Shown: positions 24,977 through 37,287, counted from the first letter of the stretch. The stretch: DNA of 64,000 nt from Vespula vulgaris (GCF_905475345.1 NC_066586.1:18891812-18955811); one strand, 5' to 3'. The notes: generated by a model from the sequence alone, not told the origin. Translations and numbers: made by a program.

Positions 24977-25010
<34 letters not shown>
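24931..25010. repeat. (GA)n-(GATA)n-(GA)n tract
   Basis: GA, then short GATA, then a perfect GA run at about 24982-25009. Confidence 0.95.
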
Positions 25011-25011
<1 letters not shown>

Positions 25012-25514
25012 TAGCTCGAACCCTTTGACAAGGACATCTCAAAGCAAGAAGCCAGCCTCTGGCATAGCCACTAATCTGCAGGTCACCTACACGAGAAACC
25101 ACTGCGTCCACTTCTCCATCTCCTCTTCCACCTTAGTTTACTCCTACGTTTACTCCTACCTCTTCACGTACACGTACATACAAGTAATGGTAACACGTAA
25201 GATTGGGTTCCCCTCCGAATGGAGCGTGATTAATGCAACTAATCCTACTCTTGCTTATAGATACACGTATAATCACGAAGTTATATAATAGAACTTGGTA
25301 TGGACATTCTATATCCCCCTAAGGACCGATAATTCATTCATGTTTGAACGCATTATCTATCGTTCGGCATTCGAACTAAGGCTTCTCTAACATATGATGC
25401 GATTGTGTCACATAGAAGACATAGAGAACGTAAATAAATTATTCGTGGATTATATTATATCAACACGAAGGAACATTCTTCGAAGATTACAAATTTGTAT
25501 CATTGTTATTATTA

Positions 25515-25546
25515 TTTCTTTCTTTCTTTCTTTCTTTCTTTCTTTT
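25515..25546. repeat. (TTTC)n tetranucleotide array
   Basis: About eight TTTC units, followed by TTTG units. Confidence 0.9.
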
Positions 25547-25720
25547 TGTTTATTTGTTTGTTTGTTAAGTTAGTACTTCTCTCAGACTTCTTTCCGATTA
25601 GCAATAAAAAATCAGGACTGTGATCAAGCGTGTGTTTTCTCTATAACCGTTCGAGCTAGCGCATTTGGGAATTTTCTCGCGATTTAACACGAAATTCTAA
25701 CACAGAATTATTGACCTTTG

Positions 25721-25761
<41 letters not shown>

Positions 25762-25916
25762 TCAGGTGTAGTTGTAGCCTACTGATATATTGATGAATGT
25801 TGCGTGATATCACTTACGTGCTTGATAATATCTTTGAAAATTATCTAAGCTTTCTCTTGGTACCGTAATTCATTGATTTCCCCAAAGAATTAAATCTTAA
25901 AAATTTCTAACGTTAT

Positions 25917-26002
25917 TATCATCGTTGTCGTCATTATCATCATCATCATCATCATCATCATTATTATTATTAATATTATTATTATTATTATTGTTATTAT
26001 TG
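25917..26002. repeat. Compound (TCA)n-(TTA)n trinucleotide tract
   Basis: Nine TCA units flanked by TCG, GTC and TTA/ATT units. Confidence 0.95.
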
Positions 26003-26365
26003 TCAGAGTAATATCATAAGGCTTTCTTGAACTTTACGGTACGAAACGACTTATTTCATATTTTCTCGAATGTCGGAATAAAAGAAAGAGAAAAGCAAAA
26101 AAGAAAAAGAAAAAAAAACAGAGAGAAAAGAATCACAAAAAAAAGCAAATATAAAAGAAAAGAAATAAAATATCGCGCATGTCGGAGCGCAGTTTCACTA
26201 GACCTTTTGGAAACGACCTTGCTCGGGGCACGTTTGCTCGAGAAGAGAGACATATCCATTTTCCTGCAGGCTCGCGTTTCTTTAGAAAATTCGTTTCTCC
26301 GTTTTCCACCTGGAAAACGGAATACACGGGCGTCATGGTACATGGAAGATTGCAATGGTAGTGGT

Positions 26366-26449
26366 TACCGGTGGTGATGCCGGTGATGGTGATGGTGCTG
26401 ATGGTGGTGGTGGTGGTGGTGGTGGTGGTGGTGGTGGTGGTGGTGGTAG
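26366..26449. repeat. (GGT)n tract
   Basis: GGTGAT variants to about 26402, then about 15 perfect GGT units. The G-rich strand is the plus strand. Poly-His and poly-Thr translations on the minus strand are artefacts. Confidence 0.95.
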
Positions 26450-26636
26450 GTAGTATTGCATGGAGAACGCGAAAACGACTCACGCAGAGCCTCTTTAGTG
26501 GCTCGTAATTCAACGAGAGCTTTTCTCGAATTCCCAGCAGCCGCGGTCGCAGTCGTGGATACAAATTTTGCACGCACATTTCCATGGTAACGGCCAGTCA
26601 CCGTTCTTTAAAAAAGTATAAAGGAGAAGGAGAAAG

Positions 26637-26680
<44 letters not shown>

Positions 26681-27702
26681 CAAATGTTACGGCATTGTTC
26701 GTTCGAGTCGATAAGAGAAACGTAAATCGTATAGAGAAAGAGAAAAAGAAAAAAAAAAAGAATTCGTGATCGTAAAAGTTATTCAATTTGAAAAGAATCT
26801 ACGTATATTTTGTAGGTATATTTCGTTGATCCAAATAGTAGGTACCCAACAGTCGTCGACCTTAAAAGTTAGTCAACAAAATATTGGATAGGACGAATCG
26901 ACGCTGTAACTTCGTGCTTTCTTTCATCGTCGATCCTTCGTATACCATCGAGAAAGATATACGTCATTGCAACGAATACTCAAAGCTTTACGTATTATTG
27001 TATTATCATCTTTTTTTTTCCCTTGCCTGTACAGCTATCGTTCGCCGATATGTACGTATATATCAGCGTATAACTTGAAATTTTTGTAATATCATTGTTA
27101 AAGTTTCTTAAGCGTTTATAAAGGCAAAATTGAATCGTAACATTTAATATACCACAATTTCTTTCGCGAATTGTTACGACGTAAACGAGAGTTTACTATC
27201 TTTCAATAAGAATGTCGAGTAAGAAAGAGATACATACTACTACCGTGATTATCATTGCATGCACGTAAGAGAAAGATAGAAAAGAAAGAAAAATGAGACG
27301 GAAGAGGACGAATCTAAACGAATAAGAAGTAGTCGTAAGTTTAAAATGTATTATTTCAGGTTAGTTTTCAAGCTCGCGTCCACGGAGTCGTCGATTCGTT
27401 TCACTTAGGAAAAGATATACAACTCTCTCCTCTCTTCTCTTTTTCTCTATCCCCACCCCTACCTCCTCACCCCGACCAATTGAATAATTCACCATGCAAA
27501 ATGCCGTAACTGGATTACATTTAAATAATTAAGCTACTACCCGAGCCAACTTCTCGAACCCGTAGCTCGAATATAACGTTCCCTTCGACCGCTTGCGATT
27601 ACACCCCAAAAGGAATTGGATCCTCAATTCCGATTGGATATATCTTTTATTCTTTCTTTCCCTTCTTCTTCTTCTTCTTCGTTTTCTTATTTCCCTTACT
27701 TT

Positions 27703-27711
27703 TAGGTAAAC
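27703..27711 (+). promoter_or_regulatory. Weak ratchet-like splice junction TAG|GTAAAC
   Basis: A pyrimidine tract of about 50 nt (CTT repeats, then ttatttcccttacttttag) is followed with no gap by GTAAAC. The acceptor side is strong and the donor side is weaker than consensus. If the surrounding DNA is one long intron, this could be a recursive splice site. No exon follows that I can support. Confidence 0.2.
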
Positions 27712-28374
27712 AGATGATATGCGATTGCCAGAATTTGTCTCTTCTTTCCCCTAAGTATTGCCCAAATCGACGAGTGGATCTATTCCCCAAAAAAAAAGAA
27801 AAAGAAATTCTTTCTTTCGAACTATTCGTATATCTTTTTTCATTTTCTTTCCTTTCTTTTTCTTTAATCATTTCGTTGATAAAAAAAAAAATTGAAAAAA
27901 AGAATTAAAAACCGTTCCATTGTTCCAGGAACAATTTCAACGTAATAGAATCGATAGATTGAAACTCCCAATTTATTGTTTATATAATAGAGTATACCGT
28001 ATTATCGATGGTAATAAGTATTGATAGTAATTAGTAATGACGATGGTATTAATAATAATTAATAGTAATGGTAATAGTAATATAGCATACCGTAGGAAGA
28101 GTAAATAGGATGGAACAATGTGAATTTAATCATTCTAATGAACTAGCGTAAACATTAACTACATTAGCGCGAGAAGGTGATTTCCATCGTAAGTAGAAAT
28201 TCGTTCGTGGGAAAACGTTTGGGATTTTGATGGGAAAGAAAAAGTTAGCGGTTATAAACACACATCGTCGAGAGTTTTAACGACGGGAGGTGGTGGAGGA
28301 GGAAAAGGAGGTGGAGAAGGAGGAGGAACGAGAACGGCATTTATACCGCAATCCTCGGAGATAGAGACGAAAGT

Positions 28375-28446
28375 ATGAACTCGTCTGCGTGCCTTTGCTC
28401 TCCGTGGAATGTGGCTTTACTTAAAGTTTGGACGTTCTCCAAACAG
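28375..28446 (+). CDS. Candidate alternative first coding exon (24 codons) ending at CAG|GTAAGC
   Basis: An ATG with A at -3 opens 24 codons that run straight into a near-consensus donor, AAACAG|GTAAGC, at 28447, leaving a complete codon (phase 0). The peptide begins MNSSACLCSP and ends KVWTFSKQ. The same frame is open upstream to a TAA at 28255-28257, through a GGA-rich tract, so the ATG could be internal or the upstream part 5' UTR. No good acceptor is seen just upstream, which favours a first exon over an internal one. The product is not recognised. Confidence 0.28.
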
Positions 28447-28690
28447 GTAAGCGAGAAAAGTAGAAGAGAAACAACGTTGAATATTTTAGAACGGCTAAGG
28501 GCGTATGAAATAATATATCGACGGAGACGTTTAATTACTTAATTAATTAGTAATCGACGAAATTATTTTCACGTTGGTAAGAGTTTTACAAATTAACGTT
28601 ACAATGTCGATCTAATTCGAGCTACAGAAACCTCTGTCTGTTTTCTATTTTATCTTCTTTTTTTGTTGTTAATAAAATTATTCCATGCGC

Positions 28691-28691
28691 G

Positions 28692-28733
<42 letters not shown>
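28691..28733. repeat. (GA)n microsatellite
   Basis: GA run of about 20 units with one AA interruption near the 5' end. Confidence 0.95.
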
Positions 28734-28735
<2 letters not shown>

Positions 28736-29147
28736 GATGATAAGCGTTGACATAAACATTTGACGTAGATAGAACAGGAAGGAAAACGTCTATTAGAAGA
28801 GAAATAAAATCTAGTCTCTTTGATAGATCCACATACATATGCGCGGAGAGCGAAACAATTAAATAGCTCGGGGGACCACCCACTCGATTCACGATTCGCT
28901 TGCATATATTCGAGCCCCTTCTCCTACCAGAACACCAAACCCCCTTCCTTCTATGGGTCGTTCGTTCCCGGAGCTTTGCACCAGATCTTTATTGCGTTTC
29001 GAAGTACCGGCAAGCACAAACAAAGCGGTAATCTGTCGCGCAGATTGTTGCGTCGTCGTGTACCCGGCGCTGCACGAAATTGCATTCCGTAGTAAACGGG
29101 CGAAAATGGCATAGGGCGTGTTGCTCCCAGTATAGAAGAGAATGAAA

Positions 29148-29178
<31 letters not shown>

Positions 29179-29523
29179 AAGAAATAGAGAGAGAGAGAGA
29201 GAGAGACTGTCCACTTGTACCTAACAAGAACAACGGCATACCATGATTTTGCATGTCGTAAAGTTTAGTTCCATGTGTATTTTAGCATGGAATTCGCCTT
29301 TCCGAAAACACCCTTTAATAGAAGATTTTTTCCTCGAGAGAATTACTAGTTGGATCGATCGATATTATCGATCTAAACTAAAGAGAATGATAGAGCTCTT
29401 AGGAAGACCGTCGTCGTTACATGAAAATTAACGATTCCAAGAAGTTGAGATCTTCCGGGAAAATTATCGGAAAGAAGGAAAAAAGAAAAATATAAGAGAG
29501 AGAGAGAGAGAGAAAAGAAAGAT

Positions 29524-29577
<54 letters not shown>
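29524..29577. repeat. (GAAA)n tetranucleotide array
   Basis: About 13 perfect GAAA units, preceded by a GA run at 29494-29513. Confidence 0.95.
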
Positions 29578-29578
<1 letters not shown>

Positions 29579-30529
29579 CCAGTATTTTCTCTATTAACGC
29601 TGAGACCGTACCGATCGTCTCGCTAAAAAGCAGATTCGATCTTAATTACTGCTCTGGACCGTTCTCTCTCTCTCTTTCTTTCTCTTTCTTTTTCTTTCCT
29701 TTTCTTTTCTCGGCAAAGCTCGTAAAGCTTTCTAGCGGCGCTAATGGCGAATAAGTAAAATGTCGAGAACCAAGATCCCTTTCGACGTTTAATCCAACGA
29801 AGATTTTTTATTGCGCCGGAACATTTTGTACTCCTACCATCATGATGTTCCGGTTGATTATAAAATAAGATCTCGCTTTTAAGCGACACGAATTTCGTGA
29901 ATGAGAATGTCGTTCGAGGATATCGACGATTTGTAGAAAAAAAAAGAAAAATACAGAAACAAAAAGAAAAAGAAAGAACAAGTTCGAAAAAAAGAAAAAA
30001 GAAAAAAAAAATGTTCGTTGAACCGGATTTGTTAATCGTCGACTAAGTACTTACATACGTATTTCTCCCTCTCTCTCTCTCTCGTTTGATTTTATTCGTT
30101 ATTTTGTTATCTTGCACGTCAACTGATACTATCTCGTAATCTCACAGAGAGGAAAAACAAAAACAAAAAACAAAAAATAAAAAATAGAAAATAAAAAATA
30201 ATCTTCCACACATAAACGTACACCCACACATACATACGCATACACACACGTATGAGATAGAGTACACAGAGGACAAAGAAGGAGAAAGAAAGATAGATGA
30301 AACGGAAGAACGGGTTTTCTCTGTTAATGCTCAATAACTCATCGGACCATTGTTTGCCTTCGATAAAATTCAAATAGCGGAGAAACTCTCGCGCTTCGGC
30401 ATGTTCGTTACTATGTATACCGAATAGAGCTGGGACACCATCTACTAGCCCACTATGTAAAACAACGAATTGGAAAACGAACGATACGACAACCAGCGCG
30501 GAACAGATCATTGTTCGGTTCTCGCATCG

Positions 30530-30571
<42 letters not shown>

Positions 30572-31504
30572 CCTTTCCCCTATCTTCTCTTTTTTTTGTT
30601 TTTTTTTTTTGCTTTTTGTTCGTTTGCCTTGTTTTTTTTCTCTTTTTCTTCCCCTCTTTTCTTCTTTCTTTTTTTTCATTTTCCTTTTTTTCGGTCGTTT
30701 CCTCTCTTTTTCACCTTCGCGCGTTACACACTTGTTCCGTCGTCGTTGTTGTTAGTCCCTTTCCACAGTGAGGCGATAAATATTCGTTCGTCGTTTGAAA
30801 ATTGGCGACGCGCGAGGATCGCTCTCCCAAACCTCCTCTCTGCAACCCCCTTCTTCATCCTCTCTCTCTCTCTCTCTCTCTTTCTCTCATCGACCTCCTC
30901 GTATGTGCACACGAATTGATGGATTGCGATTTCGGTCGTAGCTATAAAGTCTCTCTCTTTTTTATCCAAACTTTTCTTTTCTTCCTTTTTTTCTTTTTCT
31001 TTTCCACATCGATCGCTTAATACCGATCGTTCGAGTATAATCATAATCCAGTCGTCAGTTGTCACTCTGTCTGTCTATTACTATAAGATCCGACGAAAGA
31101 TTATTTTCAAGTTTCCTTTCATTTTTTCTTCTTTTAATAAATCATGCAACACTCTCTTAGGACCTTCTTAAGAAAGAAACTTTGATAATATCATAGGAAG
31201 GATCTTTCGTAGAACAAAAAAACAAAATAAAAATAAAACAAAAATAAAGAAAAAAAAGGAGAGAAATCGTTATATCTGATTGGAAAAAAATGTTCGATTT
31301 AATGGACATGCGCTACCTCGCGAGACCAATTATACGGCCGGTGGTTCCCTCGAAATTCACGAATCAACATTTAGAAACGATTTATATCGATACAGGAGAG
31401 AGAATGATACGCTCGCTATGCAAAAAATACAATTCGTGGGGAACAATTTATCGTGCCGCTAGGTTTTCCCGTTAATTGTCAGCCGCATGGCGGAAACATA
31501 GCTA

Positions 31505-31581
31505 CGTCGTCGTTGTTGTTATCGTTACCGTAGTCGTCGTAGTCGTCGTAGTCGTCGTCATCGTCGTTGTTGTCGTTGTTG
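31505..31581. repeat. (GTC/GTT)n trinucleotide tract
   Basis: Interrupted GTC, GTT and GTA units, related in unit and orientation to the tracts at 1606, 48743, 55965 and 62126. Confidence 0.9.
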
Positions 31582-32109
31582 GAGCTCGCTAACGATTTGG
31601 AATCTCTAATTAGTCTGTAACGACTCTGTAACGAGGCATCGATGGAAACGTGCTGGCATCGTTAAACGTCTTTTAATTTCTCTATCGAGGTATGTCGTTA
31701 CTTGTTTCCAATACGTTCGGAATTTTCACTCTAATCTATCTCCTTCTCTATCTTTGTCTTTTGATAAGTATACTGTATCTCAAAGAAATATTTTTTTTAC
31801 GTATCGAAGAACGAAAGAGAAAAAGAAAGAAAGAAAGAAAATAAATTCGTTTGGAGATAAGATAAAGAGTATTAACAGGACTCTCGAGTTTAATTCGTAT
31901 CGATTAAAAATATCTGTCTTAAGTTTCTTTGGAAAGAAAAAAAGAAAGAAAAAGGAATATAAAAAGAGAAAAGAAGAAAGAAAAAAACGGAAATCCGAAA
32001 TGAAACCGAAGGATTAATTATAACTTTGAATAATCATTTATGGACGAGTGAACATCGATGTAACTATATTTATAATCGGAACATCGGTTATATTATATAT
32101 GTGTGAGCA

Positions 32110-32139
32110 TGTGTGTGTGTGCGTGTGCGTGTGCGTGCA

Positions 32140-32183
<44 letters not shown>
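32110..32183. repeat. (TG)n-(TA)n compound microsatellite
   Basis: TG/CG units to about 32138, a short GCATGC, then about 20 perfect AT units. Confidence 0.95.
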
Positions 32184-32187
<4 letters not shown>

Positions 32188-32302
32188 GAATGCATGCAAT
32201 ATCTGCCATATTTGTATAATGTATAACGTACGCGTTTATAATATTTATGAGAGTACCGAGGACAGATAATTAAGAAGCAAATGGACGATGAGAGAAAGAT
32301 AG

Positions 32303-32327
32303 ATATATATGTATATATATATATATA

Positions 32328-32368
<41 letters not shown>
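32303..32368. repeat. (TA)n-(GA)n compound microsatellite
   Basis: TA units to about 32330, then about 18 perfect GA units. Confidence 0.95.
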
Positions 32369-32374
<6 letters not shown>

Positions 32375-32529
32375 GAAGGGTAGAGAACGAAACTGTAGAG
32401 GCGAAACGAGATGAGGTCGTTAATAATTTTGAAACAGGGTATCCTCGAAAACGCTCGGCTCCCGAACTCGAAAGACAATCCCGTGTTTGCGCGCTTCGTG
32501 TCGGTGAGTTACGAGTAGTATGAGAGAAA

Positions 32530-32548
32530 GATATATATATATATATGC

Positions 32549-32589
<41 letters not shown>

Positions 32590-32601
32590 CATATATATAT
32601 A
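32530..32601. repeat. Interrupted (TA)n microsatellite
   Basis: TA units with GCAT and ACAT interruptions over 72 bp. Confidence 0.95.
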
Positions 32602-32733
32602 GCTTAGGTAAGGCACGTCTATTAATTAATGCAGCCGAAGCGTGCTTATAATTAAGAGGACGACGCATCGCGCATGAGCTCGACCAATGTTCGATGGTAA
32701 CACGTAAGAAGATTCTCTCGATGACTGCGAAAC

Positions 32734-32930
32734 TTTGCTAAGAGAAAATTTGGATAAAATTGATGTCGTATTATAATTCGAGTGATGATTACAATAGAAT
32801 TTTGCTACTGGAAAATTTGAATAAAATTAATGTATTATAATTCGAGTGATAATTACAATAGAATTTTGTTAAGGGAACTTTCGATATAATTGATATCGTA
32901 TTATAATTCGAGTGATGATTACAATAGAAT
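32734..32930. repeat. Three-copy tandem repeat, unit 64-67 bp
   Basis: Three head-to-tail copies lie at 32734-32800 (67 bp), 32801-32864 (64 bp, a 3-bp deletion near its middle) and 32865-32930 (66 bp). All share a nearly invariant 3' half, TATTATAATTCGAGTGAT then RATTACAATAGAAT, and a more diverged 5' half (TTTGCTA/TTTGTTA). Copy 2 differs at two or three positions in the conserved half. No ORF follows the unit. The uneven divergence suggests either selection on the conserved half or partial gene conversion. Confidence 0.9.
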
Positions 32931-33394
32931 TGTAAATATTACGAGAAACATTTAATATATAGGTATATGTAAGTACTTAGGTAGATAAGTAAGTAGATAG
33001 TTAAGTAAACTATATTTTTACGTTTCCATGAAATATAATATTTAATTACTCTCATTTCTAATCCGACTATGTAAGGTCTATGATGCATACATGCATACGT
33101 GATATTAACAACGGTAATTACGTTAATGTAAACCCTACCATGAGTCGCTTTTGCGTCTTGTTTTTCATCAACGCATAAATTTTCTAGTCATCTTAACGCT
33201 TGCGATAGGAGAATAAAAGGGAGAGAGAGAGAGAAGCTTAAGTGAAGGGTAGATACGTTCACGTACGACGTTCCTTAACAAACAAGGAGTCCCGTGTCAG
33301 GACTCGTGTCAGGAGCCGTACCAGGATCAAGGAATTCAGACTCGTCCTCATAAATCCTACGGAACGGACGTTTATACCTTGTCTTTCCCTTTTC

Positions 33395-33441
<47 letters not shown>

Positions 33442-34152
33442 TTCGTTTCTCACTCTCATGCAATTCTTACTATTATTTTACCTCTAATGAATAATTCGCC
33501 CGATGTTTATCCGCACGTGAATTTCTCGCGTAAATGGAAAATCGATTCTCGACGTTAAGGTCGTTTGAAACTACCACGTGTTACGTAATCTCTCTTTTTC
33601 TCTCTTCCTCTTTCTCTCACATTATTTATTGAAACGTGCTATCTGAAACGATCTTCAAAAATCGTGATTTTACGAGGATCAAAAGTAAGGAGAAAGAGAT
33701 AGATAAATAGAGAAAAAGAGAGAGAGAGGGATGCAGTCGTCTAGGACCGTCGATCGTGAATAAAGGAAAGAGAAGGAGAGAAAGAAAAGAGAGAGAGAGA
33801 GAGAGAGAGAAGAGAAAAGACAGAGATTGTACGTTAAAGCCGAAGTGAAACTTTAAAGTACGGAAAGGAACGCTCTTCGGAAGCCAAACTCGACTTAGCG
33901 AGTCCTTCTCTATCTTCTAAGACTACGATTCAATGGTTAAGAGGATTAGCTTGCGGTCGACGACGTACGCGGCAAGGAGGAAGATATACTCGGTATTAAA
34001 TCTAGCAAAGCCAGTTGTTTCCTTCCAAAATTGATAGTAGGTAAATCTACCACCATGAAAACCGATTCGATAATATTATCCCTTAAAATTAATTGTTCAA
34101 ATTAATACTTCCGATATTGTCAATAATTTTCTTGAGAAAGTGGATGAATTAG

Positions 34153-34240
34153 TAAGTAAATATATAAATTAATAAATAAATAAATATATGTAAATAGATA
34201 TATTTATAAATAAATAAATAAATAAATAGTTAATAAAATT
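34153..34240. repeat. (TAAA)n-rich tract
   Basis: TAAA/AAAT units with TATA interruptions, most regular at 34206-34228. Confidence 0.85.
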
Positions 34241-35338
34241 ATAAAGACGATTTTAAATAACACATACATATATATATATGTATGTATGTATTTACAATGT
34301 AATATAAGAAGAGATCGTTATTTTATATAATATATTTAACTGACATGAAATAAGACAACCATAAAGGTAAGATGATGAAACATTAGAAGGTACGCGTTGT
34401 TAAAGATTCTTTTCCGGAATATATTTGAGGCAAGCTTATCCACGTAGAAGAGTGGTAGGTGACTCGATCGAGCGCTCTTGGGACGTACAAGCTCATAAAT
34501 CCAGCTTACTCCTCATAGCGAATATCAGAAAGGGAGAGAGGGTGAAGTAGGAGGTGGTAGTAGTAAGAAAAGAACGAAAGGATGGGGGAAGTGAACCAAG
34601 AGACCAGAATAGAGATAGGGGGAACGAAGTAAGTCTCTGTGGACGAGACACGCGTTACAAAAACGTACGAAGATGTCGTACGTTTTGTGTCGAGAAAAGA
34701 AAGGACGAAAAAAAAGAAACAAAAGTAATCTATCGCGACGAGAAGAAAAGTGATCTCGTTTTTTAAATGACGCAGCTCTCCATCGCGATTAGAAAAATTA
34801 ATCTTTATAACTTTTCATTTTTATTTATTTATTTTTTTTCTTTTTTTGATTTACGGATTATCGCTTTCTTTCTCTCTTCTTTTTTTTTTACGTGGCTCCC
34901 ACGAAATATATCATTGAATTTTATTAACCAATTTGGTTTTCATGAAAATCACCTAAGAGCGAACATAAACTATATTAAAAAAGCAACGTGATTTATGATC
35001 GTCCTGTGAAACATTTATTCCCGATCGATACATCGAGCTTACCTGTTAATGTACATAACAAGGAACTTTATGAGACTTCTCGATGGGATCTCTCCGATAA
35101 CCGGAAGAGTTAGTCCGATCGAGGGGTGATTAAATTGATGAATTGTATCCTGTCTCCTCGTATAATTTCACTAACGCGACATCGGAATACGATCGATACG
35201 AAACAAACGATTATAATTTCTATTGGTCGTTTTTACTGTATTTGAAGAATTTTCTAGGGAATGTTACGTATATGGTGTACTATATGTTTCTTTTCTCATC
35301 AATGTTTCGACAACGTGAAATTGATATCGATAGTATTG

Positions 35339-35417
<79 letters not shown>
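35339..35417. repeat. (CT)n-(TA)n compound microsatellite
   Basis: About 12 CT units, then about 27 perfect TA units. It is one of the two longest TA arrays in the window. Confidence 0.95.
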
Positions 35418-35420
<3 letters not shown>

Positions 35421-37251
35421 TCCACGGAGAATCGACATCCATGTCTTGTAATGGGATTTTGATACTATACTGTTAGAGATATCCAACTTCGATGAATAGA
35501 GGAGTCGAGGAGATAATTTTCACGTCGAATACACCAACCGATGGTCTTTTAAAATCCGTCTACTTCGAATGTATTCGTTGATTAAAATTTAATGAAAGTC
35601 AAGTTCTCTCGATCCATTCTGATCTGCATCGATGTTTCACGAAATATGGATATAACATTTATCTTCTTCTTCTTTTTCTTTTTCTCTTTCTTTTTCTTTC
35701 CCATATTATTATTTTTTTTCTTCTTTCATATAAAAAAGAATTTCGTTATTAGAAAATACGAAACGATCGTGTATTAAAATCGTGTTACATCGTAGGTCAA
35801 TTAAATCATAGAGGAAGTTTAGAGCCAAATAATCTAGAAAGCACGAAGAAGGAGTGTTTTATCGGAACATCGGGTGTCGTTCGAAGTTGGAAGTATAAGC
35901 GTTCGTAGGATTAATGTGACTCGCCTTGTTAGATTTATGGTAGCAATATGAGCGTTCATAACCACGTCGAAACGCGTTCATTTTATGCTTGGTTCATGTC
36001 GTGCGTATAGGATAAAATCGATTCGCATAAAATTCCTACGAATTTCTTTCCTCGTGGGCCGATGATGAACGTCTCTTTTGAAAATGATTGTCCGATTGCT
36101 ATCTTTTTTTTTTTTCTTTCTTTCTTTCTCTCCTTTCGTTTTTGTCGAGCTTCCGACAATCGACAAGACGTAGAAAGAAGGAAAAGAAAAAAAAAAGAAA
36201 ACATGCGCGAACGAAATTTAAAATAAATCCTTGAATGCGAACGAAAGACGATAATTTGTATTCTCTTCTTTGATAGGTAGCAAGAGTCCTCGTTTATTTA
36301 TTCTAACTCTATAATAATCGTTAAGAACATTAGATAGTTGCTACGAGCTGACCACGCTTTTGTTAACGCGGAACTATAACTTTTTCGAATAATAGTCGTC
36401 AATACGCGAGCGATCATCCTATATATATATATATAGATATATGTATGTATGTATAACTATGTAAGTACTTACATATCTAGGTAGATAGGTCGTACGTGTA
36501 AGTGTAGATCTGGTACATATTGGAGGCTGTCGTTTTCCTCCTTGGCAGCCTCTCCTATTTCGACCCTTCAATGGCACGTGTTCGACGTGCCACCATTGTA
36601 CCAAGGACTATTGTCTTTCGAACGAGCTGGCCAGCCAACCAGCCAGCCAGACGAAGAGGATGACAGGAAACTCTGAGATTCCTGTTAACTCTCCTCCATT
36701 TTGCTATTGCTTGAGAAAAAAGATCAAATATAACCGTTATCACCTTATAATAATTCACTTCGATTCTATTGGCATGATTTTTCTTTTCTTTCTTTCTCTT
36801 TTTCTTTTTTTCTTTTTCTCTTCTTTCCTTTCTTTCTCCTCGAAAAACATTTTTAAACGATCGTGAAGATATCAATTTATTTTATGCGAGAACAATTTCT
36901 TGCTTTATCGGTGACACCATTTCGAAAGTCGACGAGCATATATAAATACATGCATAAATATATATTTAATGGTCCCTCGAACTATGTACGACTAGGTTTA
37001 GATCGTCGTTTATACTCTTTGTTAGAAGTCTACTTATTAATAATTAACGCGGCTCGTGTTACGAGGGCGCGAATAATTAGCAGTTTAGACTTGTAACTGG
37101 AACGAGCTTGGTTTCCCGTCTTATCAAATATTTAAAACGACGTTTCCTACGTCGGTTTGATACTTCCAACCATTTTGTGTGGAATGATTTATACGGAGGG
37201 AAGAGTAGTTCAAGAAATTAAATAGAACGTTCTTTTTTTCTTTTGTTACAG

Positions 37252-37287
37252 AGCCACGACAGTTGGCAAGGACACGACGGCGATCAG
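37252..37287 (+). CDS. 36-nt microexon with consensus splice sites
   Basis: A long pyrimidine tract (ttctttttttcttttgttacag) ends in an acceptor at 37249-37251, and CAG|GTGAGT is a consensus donor at 37288. The 36 bases between them are a multiple of three and open in all phases. Phase 0 gives SHDSWQGHDGDQ, another gives ATTVGKDTTAI, the third PRQLARTRRRS. Unlike the surrounding AT-rich intron, the exon is GC-balanced. In-frame microexons of this size are typical of neuronally spliced cassettes in large animal genes (established for the class; not shown here). I do not recognise the protein. The phase 0 reading matches the codon-complete ends of the other candidate exons in this window. Confidence 0.6.

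Larger units (their letters stand above)
23438..28257. other. Noncoding region dominated by purine- and trinucleotide-rich repeats
   Basis: No gene is supported. Smaller tracts are (TA)n at 23833-23848, (TA)n-(TATG)n at 25730-25761 and GA at 26637-26680. A pyrimidine tract ending TTTTAG|GTAAAC lies at 27661-27711 and is a weaker ratchet-like junction. TTATTTCAG|GTTAGT lies at 27351-27365. Irregular AT-rich trinucleotide variants occupy 27990-28085. Confidence 0.55.
28447..32733. other. Noncoding region with simple repeats and two ordinary-composition short ORFs
   Basis: No gene is supported. An ATG frame at 29243-29431 (62 codons) and one at 31290-31475 (62 codons including stop) are free of simple repeats but have no recognisable domain. 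Smaller repeats include GA at 29150-29206 and 29494-29513 and CT at 30532-30568 and 30857-30884. A GTC-rich tract lies at 31505-31581. Confidence 0.5.
32931..37251. other. Noncoding, AT-rich intron-like region
   Basis: No supported gene. It holds CT at 33398-33440, GA tracts at 33716-33728 and 33791-33809, short (TA)n at 36420-36440, the TAAA and CT-TA tracts listed separately and long A- or T-rich stretches. The last 40 bases form the polypyrimidine tract of the microexon at 37252. Confidence 0.55.

Noticed and set aside
30119..30679. 186-codon minus-strand ORF
   Set aside because: Nearly all KKKEE/RERERER and FLFF low complexity from homopurine and homopyrimidine tracts.
33290..33330. Repeated GTGTCAGGA phrase (33293-33318)
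   Set aside because: Two short imperfect copies only (GTGTCAGGACTC, GTGTCAGGAGCC); within chance or a small local duplication.
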